Positions 17,236-25,922 of a DNA stretch of 64,000 nucleotides are shown here, piece after piece; position 1 is the first letter of the stretch, and the number at the start of each line of letters is the position of its first letter. Below the pieces are notes generated by a model. The model was given only the letters and a program-made list of their open reading frames with translations. It ran no database searches and had not been told where the DNA came from. The stretch lies in contig NZ_SLUL01000011.1 of the NCBI RefSeq assembly GCF_004341205.1, positions 1-64,000 of the forward strand, in the 5' to 3' direction. The position numbers were made by a program, and so were the translations under genes. This DNA comes from Thermolongibacillus altinsuensis (GTDB lineage Bacteria > Bacillota > Bacilli > Bacillales > Anoxybacillaceae).

Positions 17236-18078
17236 ATGAAAACGGCGATTTTAACGGATAGTACAGCTTATATTCCGCAAGAAATCCGTGAAAAGTTAAA
17301 CATACATATGATTCCGCTAAGCGTGACATTTGGAACGGAAACGTATCGAGAAGAAATCGATTTAACGGCGGAACAATTTTTTGCGAAAGTGAAAACGCAT
17401 AGCGAATTGCCGACGACGTCCCAACCGCCGATTGGACTGTTTGTCGAAATGTTTGAACAATTAGCGAAAGAATACGATGCGGTCATCAGCATTCATTTAT
17501 CGAGCGGCATTAGCGGGACGTATCAAGGCTCTGTGACAGCGGGTCAAATGGTTGAAGGAATTAAAGTCTACTCGTACGATTCTGAAATTAGTTGCATGAT
17601 GCAAGGATTTTATGCGATCGAAGCGGCAGAAATGGCGCAAGCGGGCAAAAGCCCGGAAGAAATTATTGCCCGTTTAGACGAAATGAAACGTTCGGTGCGC
17701 GCTTACTTTATGGTTGATGACTTGTCTCACTTACAACGCGGCGGCCGCTTAAGCGGGGCGCAGGCGCTGATCGGCAGCCTTCTTCAAGTGAAGCCGCTCC
17801 TTCATTTCGTGGATAAAGTGATCGTGCCATTTGAAAAAATTCGCACGCGCAAAAAAGCGCTTAAGCGAATGGAAGAATTGTTTGCGGAAGATGCGAAGCT
17901 CGGCGTGCCGATGCGTGCGGTCATCATTCATGCCAACCGTGAAGAAGAAGCCCGCGCATGGAAAGAAGAGCTTCAACAAATGTACCCGCACGTTGAATTT
18001 TTCCTCAGCTATTTCGGCCCTGTCATCGGTACGCACTTAGGCGAAGGTGCGATGGGGTTTGGCTGGTATAAAAAATAA
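17236..18078 (+). CDS. degV: DegV family fatty-acid-binding protein
   Basis: A 280-residue cytosolic protein of the DegV fold, which binds a fatty acid. In Firmicutes, members deliver fatty acids to the FakA kinase as FakB-type subunits. Motifs are AILTDSTAYIP, the TTSQPPIG loop, HLSSGISGTYQGS (lipid headgroup contacts), DDLSHLQRGGRLSGAQAL and the closing GTHLGEGAMGFGW. It lies between degU and comFA, as in related genomes. A FakA partner is not in the window. Confidence 0.92.
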   Translation: MKTAILTDSTAYIPQEIREKLNIHMIPLSVTFGTETYREEIDLTAEQFFAKVKTHSELPTTSQPPIGLFVEMFEQLAKEYDAVISIHLSSGISGTYQGSVTAGQMVEGIKVYSYDSEISCMMQGFYAIEAAEMAQAGKSPEEIIARLDEMKRSVRAYFMVDDLSHLQRGGRLSGAQALIGSLLQVKPLLHFVDKVIVPFEKIRTRKKALKRMEELFAEDAKLGVPMRAVIIHANREEEARAWKEELQQMYPHVEFFLSYFGPVIGTHLGEGAMGFGWYKK

Positions 18079-18083
18079 CGAAG

Positions 18084-18108
18084 GCGCCGCATGAGGCGGC
18101 GTCTTTTA
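18084..18108 (+). terminator. Probable terminator after degV
   Basis: CGCCGC and GCGGCG (18085-18101) form a short GC-rich stem followed by TCTTTT. It ends only 10-15 bp before the comFA ribosome site. Confidence 0.6.
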
Positions 18109-18124
18109 TTGGAGGTTATTATGA

Positions 18125-19558
18125 ATGATTGATTATCGAGCGCTTGGCGGCTTGCCAAAGCAACCTCTTCATGAACATTTTTCCCCGTCTTCTTCTCTCC
18201 TTTCTTTTCTCGCTGGAAAGCAGCTCCTCCTTTCTGAGCTTCCATTTCCGTTTGAAGTCGTTCATCAACATTACGAACACGGCTATATCGTCTACAAACC
18301 AAGCATTGTGCAACATGAAAATCGTTATGTGTGTGTGCGCTGCGGCAATGAAGATCCGCATCTTTTTGCCTCTTTTCCATGCGCCCGCTGCGGCGAAGCT
18401 TGCGTCTATTGCCGCAAATGCATCAAGATGGGACGAGCCAGCCAATGCAATCCGCTTGTGTCTTCCACACAAATTCCACCTTCCTCGCCTTTTTCTTCTT
18501 CCCTTTGCTGGCAAGGAACTCTATCACCCGCCCAGCAACTCGCTTCAGATGCGGTTTGTGAGGCGATTCGTCGCGACGGACATCTTCTCGTTTGGGCCGT
18601 ATGCGGCGCTGGGAAAACGGAAGTGCTGTTTCACGGTATCGAGCTTGCTCTGTCGCAAGGGAAGCGTGTTTGCCTTGCCGCCCCACGCACCGATGTCATT
18701 TTAGAACTGGCCCCGCGCCTCAAACACGTTTTTCCGTCTGTTGATGTCGTTGCGTTATATGGCGGCAGCGAAGATCGCGGCAAGCTCGCTTCGTTGACGC
18801 TTTCGACGACTCATCAGCTTCTTCGTTATCACCAAGCATTCGATGTGATGATCGTTGATGAAGTCGATGCGTTTCCGTATTCGGTTGATGCGACGTTGAC
18901 GCATACGGTTGAACAGGCGCGCAAGCCAATCTCCTCGCTCATTTACTTAACAGCTACTCCAAATGAAACGTGGCAGCGAGAAGTCAACATAGGGAAGCGT
19001 CATGCTGTGACGATTCCTGCTCGCTATCACCGTCATCCTCTCCCTGTTCCCGTTTTTGAATGGTGTGGAAATTGGAAAAAGCTATGGAAGAAAAAAAGAC
19101 TTCCTGCCAATGTGATCAATTGGATTCACTTACACCTTGAACAGAAGAAACAAGCGTTTCTTTTTGTTCCTCATATTGATTTCCTCGAACAAATCGTTCC
19201 GCTCTTGAAATCGTTTCATCCCTCGATTGAAGGTGTTCATGCGGAAGATCCTTTGCGAAAAGAAAAAGTGCAACAATTTCGGCAAGGACACATTCCGCTT
19301 TTAGTGACGACGACCATTTTAGAGCGCGGCGTGACCATTCCGAACATTGATGTTGCGGTCTTGGGTGCCGAACAAGCGATTTTTACTGAAAGCGCGCTCG
19401 TGCAAATCGCTGGCCGCGTCGGCCGCAGCGCCCAATATCCGAACGGCGATGTCCGCTTTTTCCATTACGGCAAAACGCAGGAAATGGTCGCGGCGAAACG
19501 GCAAATCGAAAGAATGAACAAAGAGGCGGCGGAAAGGGGGCTGTTGAAAACGCAATGA
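18125..19558 (+). CDS. comFA: Competence DNA helicase ComFA
   Basis: A 477-residue DEAD-box-type ATPase that helps drive transforming DNA across the membrane. A zinc-binding region is seen first (CVRCGNEDPH..., then CARCGEACVYCRKC), followed by Walker A AVCGAGKTEV, the DEVD box (MIVDEVDAFP), TATP and the helicase C domain with QIAGRVGRSAQYPNGDV. ATG 18125 is taken as the start. A second ATG at 18121 opens a 3-codon frame (Met-Asn-Asp-stop) that overlaps it behind the same GGAGG. It overlaps comFC by 4 bp. No comFB lies between them, unlike B. subtilis. Confidence 0.94.
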   Translation: MIDYRALGGLPKQPLHEHFSPSSSLLSFLAGKQLLLSELPFPFEVVHQHYEHGYIVYKPSIVQHENRYVCVRCGNEDPHLFASFPCARCGEACVYCRKCIKMGRASQCNPLVSSTQIPPSSPFSSSLCWQGTLSPAQQLASDAVCEAIRRDGHLLVWAVCGAGKTEVLFHGIELALSQGKRVCLAAPRTDVILELAPRLKHVFPSVDVVALYGGSEDRGKLASLTLSTTHQLLRYHQAFDVMIVDEVDAFPYSVDATLTHTVEQARKPISSLIYLTATPNETWQREVNIGKRHAVTIPARYHRHPLPVPVFEWCGNWKKLWKKKRLPANVINWIHLHLEQKKQAFLFVPHIDFLEQIVPLLKSFHPSIEGVHAEDPLRKEKVQQFRQGHIPLLVTTTILERGVTIPNIDVAVLGAEQAIFTESALVQIAGRVGRSAQYPNGDVRFFHYGKTQEMVAAKRQIERMNKEAAERGLLKTQ

Positions 19559-20262
19559 ATTGCCTGATTTGTCATACGCCGTACAATCCAACGGTGAGTT
19601 GGCGGTATTTGCTGACATTAAAAAAAGTGGATTGTCTTTGTTCGAAGTGCCGCAATGCTTTGATGAGAATTGACGGAGAAATTTGTGATAGTTGCGGCCG
19701 TCCGTTTGCTGGTCTTGAACCATTGCATCGTCAAGGACGATTATGCACGGACTGTGTTCGCTGGCAAGAGGACGACGAGTGGAAAGATGTGTTGACGAAA
19801 AATCGGTCCGTGTATATGTATGATGAATTTATGAAAGAAGTGGTTGCGCTTTGGAAATTTCGCGGCGATTATGCGATCGTCCAAGCGTTTCAAGAAGAGT
19901 TTTGCCATGAATTTGATCGCTATTTTGACCATACCTTTCTCATCGTTCCGATTCCTCTCAGCGCTGAGCGGCTGTATGAACGCGGATTTAACCAAGCAAA
20001 GGCGCTGGCTGAGCTGCTCGCTCTCCCTATTCATGAACTGCTTCATCGTCATCACCTCGAAAAACAATCAAAAAAATCGCGACGTGAGCGCTTGCGAACA
20101 GAAAATGTCTTTCAGTTGTCGGAAAAAACGTCTTTACAAGACAGGCATATTGTGTTGATCGATGATATTTATACGACAGGGACGACGTTAAGACATGCGG
20201 CGAAGGTGTTGCTCAAGGCCGGCGCCGCTTCTGTTTCTTCGTTCACATTGGCGCGAGGTTAA
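19555..20262 (+). CDS. comFC: Competence protein ComFC (phosphoribosyltransferase-like)
   Basis: A 235-residue protein with an N-terminal zinc finger (CLICHTPYNP, CSKC, CDSCGRPF, CTDC) and a type I phosphoribosyltransferase domain. The PRPP-binding motif is VLIDDIYTTGTTLRHAA, and PLSAERLYERGFNQA is a family signature. Needed for DNA uptake in Bacillus, where it works with ComFA. The substrate of the PRTase fold is not established. Overlapping start (ATGA) with comFA implies coupled translation. Confidence 0.93.
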   Translation: MNCLICHTPYNPTVSWRYLLTLKKVDCLCSKCRNALMRIDGEICDSCGRPFAGLEPLHRQGRLCTDCVRWQEDDEWKDVLTKNRSVYMYDEFMKEVVALWKFRGDYAIVQAFQEEFCHEFDRYFDHTFLIVPIPLSAERLYERGFNQAKALAELLALPIHELLHRHHLEKQSKKSRRERLRTENVFQLSEKTSLQDRHIVLIDDIYTTGTTLRHAAKVLLKAGAASVSSFTLARG

Positions 20263-20276
20263 GATCGAGGACAAAC

Positions 20277-22220
20277 ATGCCGATATTAAAAATAGCAAGA
20301 ATGGAGCGGAGCGTGAAATCAATGCAAATTCGCAACGATTGGATCCTAAACGAGTCAATGACCAATTCATTTCCGTTTTCCTTGAAAGAAGGGGAAACAT
20401 TTTTCGCGACAATGAAGGAAAAATTAAGCAACCATGAAGCCATTGTAACGATTAAAGGACAGGATGTACGCGTTCACTTTCAAGGAGAAATCCCAAACGA
20501 AGAGCAATTTGCTGTAAAAATAATTGGAATAAAAGATCATGTTTTACAAGTGCAAGCCGTACCGAAAACAGTGGCGAAAGAGGCGGCCACCGGGTCGCTC
20601 CCTGTCAGTGAATTAGAGAAAGCGGAACAAATTTTGCTAGCGCAAGGAATTCGCCTATCTAAGGAAGAAAAAGCGATATTAAAGCGTTTTTTCGAAAAAG
20701 CAAAGGGGACGCTGAATGAAAAACTGGAAACGATACAGGCACTTGCGAATAAAAAGCTTGAAGTGACCGAGTTGCATTTACAGTCTATCCATGAAGCGTT
20801 GCATGGCGAGCCATTCGGTGAGGTATTAACGCAGTTGGCCGATCATCTCGATCTCTTGCCGCATTTACAATCTTCAAAGGAGAACAATAGGGATTTTGTT
20901 GACACCGGAAAGAGAATGTTCAACTCTCAAACCGAAACAGATTTAGACGAAAAGAAGATGTTTCATTCTCAAACTGAAACAGACTTATTAGAAAAAGATC
21001 AATCAATCTCGCAAAAAGATCGCATTTTGGCAGGGGCAGAAGCAACGAACGGGCAACAAACGGAACTGCCATATTGGAACGAAGAATGGGCTCGAAGCAT
21101 CCCTGTCCAAGCCAAAGATATAATCGTGAAGACGGTGACGGAAAAACTTTCGCAAGCGGCGCTTGATTTTAAAAAGCTGCAAATCGAGATGAATAAGAAG
21201 TTAGAAAACGCGGCACTTTTGTTGAACAGAGGACAAGCATTGGCGCGCCAGCAGGCAAAACAATTTGTCGAAGCCGTCATTCATACGTTAGACCGCGCCA
21301 TTTTGCAAGGAGAATTTATGCTTTTTACCGACATGAAAACGGAGAAGCAAATGCTTCAGGCAAGCGCAAAATTGGCGGAAGCGAAGCAACTGCTTACGGA
21401 GGGAAAGCCGAGCGATGCTTTAAAAATCGTAAATGAAGTGAAGAATTTGCTTGGAGGTCTTCGCTTTCAGCCGGCAGACGTCAAAGTGAAGCATTTTGTT
21501 TCTGCTCTTCATTTAAACGAGCAAGAAACAACGCCAAAGCAGCAGCTTCTTTCGCAACTCGCAAAAACATTAACACTTCCGCTTGGCGAGGAAGTTTCGG
21601 CGCGAAATACGTTTGAGCAATTTCGGCAATTAGGGTTTCATCATGAAAAAGATGTTTCCCGCGCTTTATTGTTTAAACAGCCAGCCATTGAGCCGCAAAA
21701 TATAAAAGCGTTGTTAATGAAATTAAGCCAAGGAGAGCCTGGCATGATCGTCCAGCAAGCCGAGCACGCTTTAGCGAATATGACAGGTCAACAGCTGTTA
21801 AGCAAATTTGAGACCAACCAACATACGCAAACGATGTTTTATCAATTGCCATTGTTGATGCAGGGGAAAATTGAAACGGTCAACATTTATTTAAATTCCC
21901 GAAATGATGGAGGAAAGCTTGATTGGGAAAACTGCAGCCTGTACTTTTTACTGGATACGGAAAAGTACGGGAAAATCGGCATTTTGCTTCAGGCATTGGA
22001 ACGAAATTTAAAGTTGACCATTAAAACGAACAATGTGAAACTGACCGAAGCTTTGAAATCGTTAACGGAGATGGCTAAAGAGAACTTGGAAGCCATCGGC
22101 TATAATGTAAAAGGAATTACGTTTGCGAAAATGAATGAACAAGAAGAACAAGAAACAGTTGCCGAAACAACGAAAACGAAAGAAACAAACAGCGAGAAAG
22201 GTTATGATTGGACGGTATGA
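20277..22220 (+). CDS. FliK-like flagellar hook-length domain protein (YlqG-like)
   Basis: A 647-residue, Gln/Lys/Glu-rich protein with long helices. The last about 120 residues (LPLLMQGKIETVNIYLN ... LEAIGYNVKGITF) resemble the Flg_hook C-terminal domain of FliK. The region at about 210-240 holds two imperfect 13-residue repeats (MFNSQTETDL and MFHSQTETDL). The next gene encodes an FlhB C-domain homologue, as in the ylqG-ylqH pair of B. subtilis, but here the pair stands inside the competence-flagellar operon. The start may be ATG 20277 or the internal Met at 20322. A role in substrate switching or an accessory export step is inferred. Confidence 0.7.
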   Translation: MPILKIARMERSVKSMQIRNDWILNESMTNSFPFSLKEGETFFATMKEKLSNHEAIVTIKGQDVRVHFQGEIPNEEQFAVKIIGIKDHVLQVQAVPKTVAKEAATGSLPVSELEKAEQILLAQGIRLSKEEKAILKRFFEKAKGTLNEKLETIQALANKKLEVTELHLQSIHEALHGEPFGEVLTQLADHLDLLPHLQSSKENNRDFVDTGKRMFNSQTETDLDEKKMFHSQTETDLLEKDQSISQKDRILAGAEATNGQQTELPYWNEEWARSIPVQAKDIIVKTVTEKLSQAALDFKKLQIEMNKKLENAALLLNRGQALARQQAKQFVEAVIHTLDRAILQGEFMLFTDMKTEKQMLQASAKLAEAKQLLTEGKPSDALKIVNEVKNLLGGLRFQPADVKVKHFVSALHLNEQETTPKQQLLSQLAKTLTLPLGEEVSARNTFEQFRQLGFHHEKDVSRALLFKQPAIEPQNIKALLMKLSQGEPGMIVQQAEHALANMTGQQLLSKFETNQHTQTMFYQLPLLMQGKIETVNIYLNSRNDGGKLDWENCSLYFLLDTEKYGKIGILLQALERNLKLTIKTNNVKLTEALKSLTEMAKENLEAIGYNVKGITFAKMNEQEEQETVAETTKTKETNSEKGYDWTV

Positions 22221-22465
22221 AAAACGGTTATCAACATTATTTTTCCGCATTGACAAGTTATGAAAAAGGAGCCGATCAACTATCGGAGTCTAAAACCAAT
22301 ACGGTAAACGAAATCATCAAGCAAGCACAACAACAAAACATTCCCATCCAAACCGATTCGTCGCTTGTCAAGCATTTAGCTGATGCGGAACATCGCGTTC
22401 CTTCACAGCTCTATGCCGTCATTGGAGAAATTTTAAAATTAATTAAAAGTATTGAACAACAATAG
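22217..22465 (+). CDS. FlhB C-terminal-domain homologue (YlqH-like)
   Basis: An 82-residue protein resembling the cytoplasmic domain of FlhB/EscU without the membrane part: TVNEIIKQAQQQNIPIQTDSSLVKHL and VPSQLYAVIGEILKLI are typical. The self-cleaving NPTH motif is absent. ATG 22217 overlaps the stop of the FliK-like gene (ATGA). FlhB-domain proteins of this kind pair with FliK-like proteins. The pair could modulate the flagellar export gate, but no direct function is established. Confidence 0.78.
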   Translation: MKNGYQHYFSALTSYEKGADQLSESKTNTVNEIIKQAQQQNIPIQTDSSLVKHLADAEHRVPSQLYAVIGEILKLIKSIEQQ

Positions 22466-22476
22466 GGGAGATTCAT

Positions 22477-22914
22477 GTGGAAATTCAAAAAATCACAAAA
22501 GCAAACATGATGAACGTAAGGAAAAAGGAAGCAACAGCCTCGGCGTCTGTATCGTTTGCAGAAGTTGTAGCGAAGCAAAACGAAGAACTCGCTCTCGAGC
22601 GCTTTCAGCAACTTGCGAAAGAAATCGAAGAACAAGGAAAAATTTTAGCAGAGTCGCGTTCGGTAGAAGATTTGCGAAAATATAAAAAGCTTGTTAAACA
22701 GCTGCTTGACGATGCGGTAAAAAACGGTTTGCAATTATCCGAACAACGCGGCTTCAATTGGAGCGGGCGTTCGCGGTTGTATAAAGTTGTGAGAGAAATA
22801 GACAAAAGGTTAATTGATTTAACAAATGCCGTATTGCAAAAAGAAAAACAAGGAATTGACCTTTTAAGCACCATCGGGGAAATTCAAGGATTAATTATCA
22901 ATATTTATACGTAA
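22477..22914 (+). CDS. DUF327 (YaaR family) protein
   Basis: A 145-residue, mostly helical, highly charged protein matching the YaaR/DUF327 family (GFNWSGRSRLYKVVREIDKRL, then GEIQGLIINIYT at the end). Function unknown. It starts at GTG 22477 behind GGGGAG, 11 bp after the FlhB-like gene, so it belongs to the same operon. In B. subtilis the homologue lies elsewhere, near yaaQ. Confidence 0.78.
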   Translation: MEIQKITKANMMNVRKKEATASASVSFAEVVAKQNEELALERFQQLAKEIEEQGKILAESRSVEDLRKYKKLVKQLLDDAVKNGLQLSEQRGFNWSGRSRLYKVVREIDKRLIDLTNAVLQKEKQGIDLLSTIGEIQGLIINIYT

Positions 22915-22974
22915 GCGCTCTTTATTTGTCTTATAATAGAAAGAAGAAAGAGAGAAGGATTGGGGAGGGGAACA

Positions 22975-23385
22975 ATGAATTTAGAAAATTGCCCAAACTG
23001 CGGACGCCTATTTATAAAAAGTCAGTTTCACGATATTTGCCAGAGCTGTTATCGCGAAGAAGAAGAGGCTTTCGAGAAAGTTTATCATTTTTTGCGCAAA
23101 AGGGAAAATCGCATGGCGACAATGGCGCAAGTGGTGGAAGCCACAGGGGTTAAGGAATCGCTGCTGATGAAATTCATTAAAAGCGGACGTCTAAAACTTG
23201 CACAATTCCCGAATTTAGGATATCCTTGCGACCGCTGCGGCACGCTGATTCGCGAAGGAAGACTGTGTGCAAACTGTTCAACAGACTTGAGCAAACAATT
23301 AGAAATGTTGCAAAAGGAAGAAGAGATGAAAAAACGCCGTCATATGGAAAGAGTTTATTATACGAAAGAGGATGACGAGAATTAA
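22975..23385 (+). CDS. yvyF: Flagellar operon protein YvyF
   Basis: A 136-residue protein with an N-terminal zinc ribbon (CPNCGRLF...CQSCYREEE), a short helix-turn-helix-like part in the middle (MATMAQVVEATGVKESLLMKFIKSG) and a second pair of CxxC motifs (CDRCGTLI, CANC). It matches YvyF of the flgM operon, which is reported as a flagellar regulator. A TATAAT at 22932-22937 may be a local promoter. It precedes flgM and its SigD promoter. Confidence 0.9.
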   Translation: MNLENCPNCGRLFIKSQFHDICQSCYREEEEAFEKVYHFLRKRENRMATMAQVVEATGVKESLLMKFIKSGRLKLAQFPNLGYPCDRCGTLIREGRLCANCSTDLSKQLEMLQKEEEMKKRRHMERVYYTKEDDEN

Positions 23386-23398
23386 TTTGAATTTCTTG

Positions 23399-23426
23399 TA
23401 AACAATTTTTTTTGGTTTGCCGATAA
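23399..23426 (+). promoter_or_regulatory. SigD promoter for flgM
   Basis: TAAA (23399-23402), 16 bp, then GCCGATAA (23419-23426): a full match to the SigD consensus elements. It would place flgM and the hook-filament genes under SigD. Confidence 0.88.
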
Positions 23427-23471
23427 TATAGGTAGGAGATACGGAAACGGCATAGAAAAGGAGGGATTTTC

Positions 23472-23741
23472 ATGAGAATTCACAATTTCGGCTCGATGGG
23501 CGTGAATCCTTACAGACGTCAGTTCGACCAAGAGATGCAGGCGAAAAAGCCTGTAGTGAAGCAAGGTCAAGATAAAGTGGAAATTTCCGCGACGGCGAAG
23601 GAGTTGCAGCAAATTTCTCAATGGACGGTTGAACATCAAGAGAAAGTGCGCAAGTTAAAAGAACAAGTGCAAAACGGAACCTATCAAATTGATCCCGCTG
23701 CCATCGCGAAAAGTATATACAAATTTTACTTTGAAAATTAA
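23472..23741 (+). CDS. flgM: Anti-sigma factor FlgM
   Basis: An 89-residue anti-SigD factor with the typical C-terminal SigD-binding helices (KVEISATAKELQQ ... VQNGTYQIDPAAIAKSIYKFY). It holds SigD until the hook-basal body is finished. It follows a strong ribosome site (AAAAGGAGGG) and its own SigD promoter, giving the expected feedback loop. Confidence 0.94.
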   Translation: MRIHNFGSMGVNPYRRQFDQEMQAKKPVVKQGQDKVEISATAKELQQISQWTVEHQEKVRKLKEQVQNGTYQIDPAAIAKSIYKFYFEN

Positions 23742-23773
23742 ATCAGTATTCCCATCATACTGATTTAATTTTT
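23738..23773 (+). terminator. Terminator or attenuator between flgM and flgN
   Basis: TTAAATCAGTAT (23738-23749) pairs perfectly with ATACTGATTTAA (23757-23768), followed by TTTTT. It lies inside an operon, so it may reduce read-through into flgN and flgK. Confidence 0.75.
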
Positions 23774-23797
23774 ATGTACGTTTAGGGAGAGATTGGA

Positions 23798-24280
23798 TTG
23801 TATGCCAAAAAATTGATAAAGCTGCTAGAAAAGCATGTGAAACTGCATAAAGGCTTGTTGGAGTTAGCAAAGAAGAAAACGGAAGCGTTAAAGAAAGGCG
23901 ACATGGAAGCCCTCAGCGAAATGATGAAAGAAGAACAAACGTATATTGCGGCCATTAATCAAGTTGAGCGGGAGCGGATTCGTGTTGTTGAAGCGATGGT
24001 GGGCAAGGAGGACGAGCGGACGTTAACAGCATGTATGGAACGAGTGGACGAACCAGAACGTTCAGCTTTAGAAAGATTGCGAGACAATTTGGCGGCGGTT
24101 GTTGCCGAACTTAAAAACGTGAATGAATTAAATCAACAGCTTCTTCAGCAATCGTTGCAGTTTGTCAACATGACATTGGATATGATCATGCCACAGCCGA
24201 AAGAAGTGAATTACAGAAAACCAAACATGGCGCCATCTTCCTATGAAGGTAGCCGCTCGTTATTCGATTCAAAAGCTTAG
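23798..24280 (+). CDS. flgN: Flagellar chaperone FlgN
   Basis: A 160-residue helical protein of the FlgN family (YvyG in B. subtilis), the export chaperone for hook-junction proteins FlgK and FlgL. Heptad-rich helices (KKTEALKKGDMEAL, AAVVAELKNVNELNQQLLQQSLQFVNMTLDM) and the C-terminal LFDSKA match Bacillus FlgN. Translation starts at TTG 23798 behind AGGGAGAG. The nearby ATG is out of frame. flgK follows. Confidence 0.92.
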   Translation: MYAKKLIKLLEKHVKLHKGLLELAKKKTEALKKGDMEALSEMMKEEQTYIAAINQVERERIRVVEAMVGKEDERTLTACMERVDEPERSALERLRDNLAAVVAELKNVNELNQQLLQQSLQFVNMTLDMIMPQPKEVNYRKPNMAPSSYEGSRSLFDSKA

Positions 24281-24304
24281 TTTAAAGCATTGGGGGAAAA
24301 TGTG

Positions 24305-25912
24305 ATGCGATCAACGTTTCATGGCTTAGAAGTAGCCAAACGAGGCATGTTTACGCAGCAATCAGCGTTATATGTAACCGGACATAATATTGCCAATGCG
24401 AATACACCTGGTTATTCGCGCCAACGCGTTAATTTTGTGCAAACAGAACCATATCCGCCGGCTTCGATGAACCGTCCGCAAATTCCGGGACAAATGGGGA
24501 CGGGAGTCCAAGCAGGTTCCATTGAGCGGGTGCGTGAAAGCTTTTTAGATATTCAATATCGCGGGGAAAATAACAAGCTTGGATACTGGGAAGCGCGAGC
24601 AGATGCCCTAAAAAAAATGGAAGATATCATGAACGAGCCATCAGACAGCGGTTTAGCGAAAACGATGGATCAATTTTGGCAATCGTTGCAAGATTTAAGC
24701 GTGAATCCGGAAAATGAAGGGGCGCGTTCGGTCGTTCGTCAACGCGGGTTGGCGGTTGTTGAAACGTTTCATTATTTACATGACTCGTTATCGCAAATTA
24801 AAAAGGATTTAGGACACGAAATCGGTGTAACAATTACAGAAATTAACTCTCTGGCAAAACAAATCAGCCAAATCAACCAGCAAATCAGCGAAGTCGAGCC
24901 GAACGGCTATTTGCCAAATGATTTATACGATGAACGCGATCGTTTGGTTGACGAACTGTCAAAATTAGTGAACGTGCAGGTTGAGAAAGTTTCAAGCGGC
25001 GGAAATGCGTTAAAGATTGCTGAAGGAACGTATAATATTTATCTAGTGGATAGTAATGGGAATCCGATTTTAGATAGTAACAACCAAAAAATTTACTTGG
25101 TTCAAGGAAATAATACGAATGCATTTTCTCTTCCAAATGGAATCGGAAGCGATATTGACGGAGATGGTGTTAAAGAAACTCCGACAAGTGATATTGGCAA
25201 TGTGCAAATAGGCGGTGTTTCCATTTCAATCACATCGTTTCCATCTGGAAAATTACTAGGATTGATTGAATCGTTTGGTTATAAAGATGCTTCAGGAAAT
25301 GTAAAAGGCATTTATCCAGAGATGATTAACAATCTAGATAATCTAGCGTATACGTTTGGTACGATATTTAATGAGGTTCATAAAAAGGGAAAAGGGGTGG
25401 ATGGCAGTACAAATGTTAATTTTTTCGTTGGATTAACAGCTACAGATGCTGCTAAGAACATTAATTTATCACCAGTAATCGACGATCTTTCGAAAATTGC
25501 GGCATCAACGGATGGCAAACCGGGAAATGGAAACAATGCTCTTAACTTAGCAAGTGTTGGACAAATACTTTTATCTTCTTTATCTTCTGGAGCAGTAACA
25601 TTATTAGATAATATAACTGTAAACTTATCTACACTTCCTTTAACGAGTGGTACAATTAAATCTAACTACGAGGGTTGGATTGGAAAGCTTGGTGTGGATG
25701 GACAACAAGCGGAACGTATGAAAAACAACAGCGAAGTGTTGCGGCAATCCGTAGAAGAGCGTCGCCAATCAGTCAGCTCTGTCTCGCTTGATGAGGAAAT
25801 GACAAACATGATTAAATTTCAACATGCATACAACGCAGCGGCACGTCAAATTACTGCCATCGATGAAATGCTCGATAAAATTATTAACGGTATGGGCATT
25901 GTAGGAAGGTAG
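24305..25912 (+). CDS. flgK: Flagellar hook-associated protein 1, FlgK
   Basis: A 535-residue hook-filament junction protein. The N-terminus (MRSTFHGLEVAKRGMFTQQSALYVTGHNIANANTPGYSRQ) and C-terminus (SLDEEMTNMIKFQHAYNAAARQI) are the conserved D0/D1 helices. The variable middle (about 235-445) carries short tandem DSNG/DGDG motifs that could bind Ca2+. I use ATG 24305 rather than TTG 24290, since GGGGGAAAA would serve the ATG. It is exported by the flagellar apparatus with FlgN as chaperone. Confidence 0.95.
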   Translation: MRSTFHGLEVAKRGMFTQQSALYVTGHNIANANTPGYSRQRVNFVQTEPYPPASMNRPQIPGQMGTGVQAGSIERVRESFLDIQYRGENNKLGYWEARADALKKMEDIMNEPSDSGLAKTMDQFWQSLQDLSVNPENEGARSVVRQRGLAVVETFHYLHDSLSQIKKDLGHEIGVTITEINSLAKQISQINQQISEVEPNGYLPNDLYDERDRLVDELSKLVNVQVEKVSSGGNALKIAEGTYNIYLVDSNGNPILDSNNQKIYLVQGNNTNAFSLPNGIGSDIDGDGVKETPTSDIGNVQIGGVSISITSFPSGKLLGLIESFGYKDASGNVKGIYPEMINNLDNLAYTFGTIFNEVHKKGKGVDGSTNVNFFVGLTATDAAKNINLSPVIDDLSKIAASTDGKPGNGNNALNLASVGQILLSSLSSGAVTLLDNITVNLSTLPLTSGTIKSNYEGWIGKLGVDGQQAERMKNNSEVLRQSVEERRQSVSSVSLDEEMTNMIKFQHAYNAAARQITAIDEMLDKIINGMGIVGR

Positions 25913-25922
25913 GTGAACTAAG

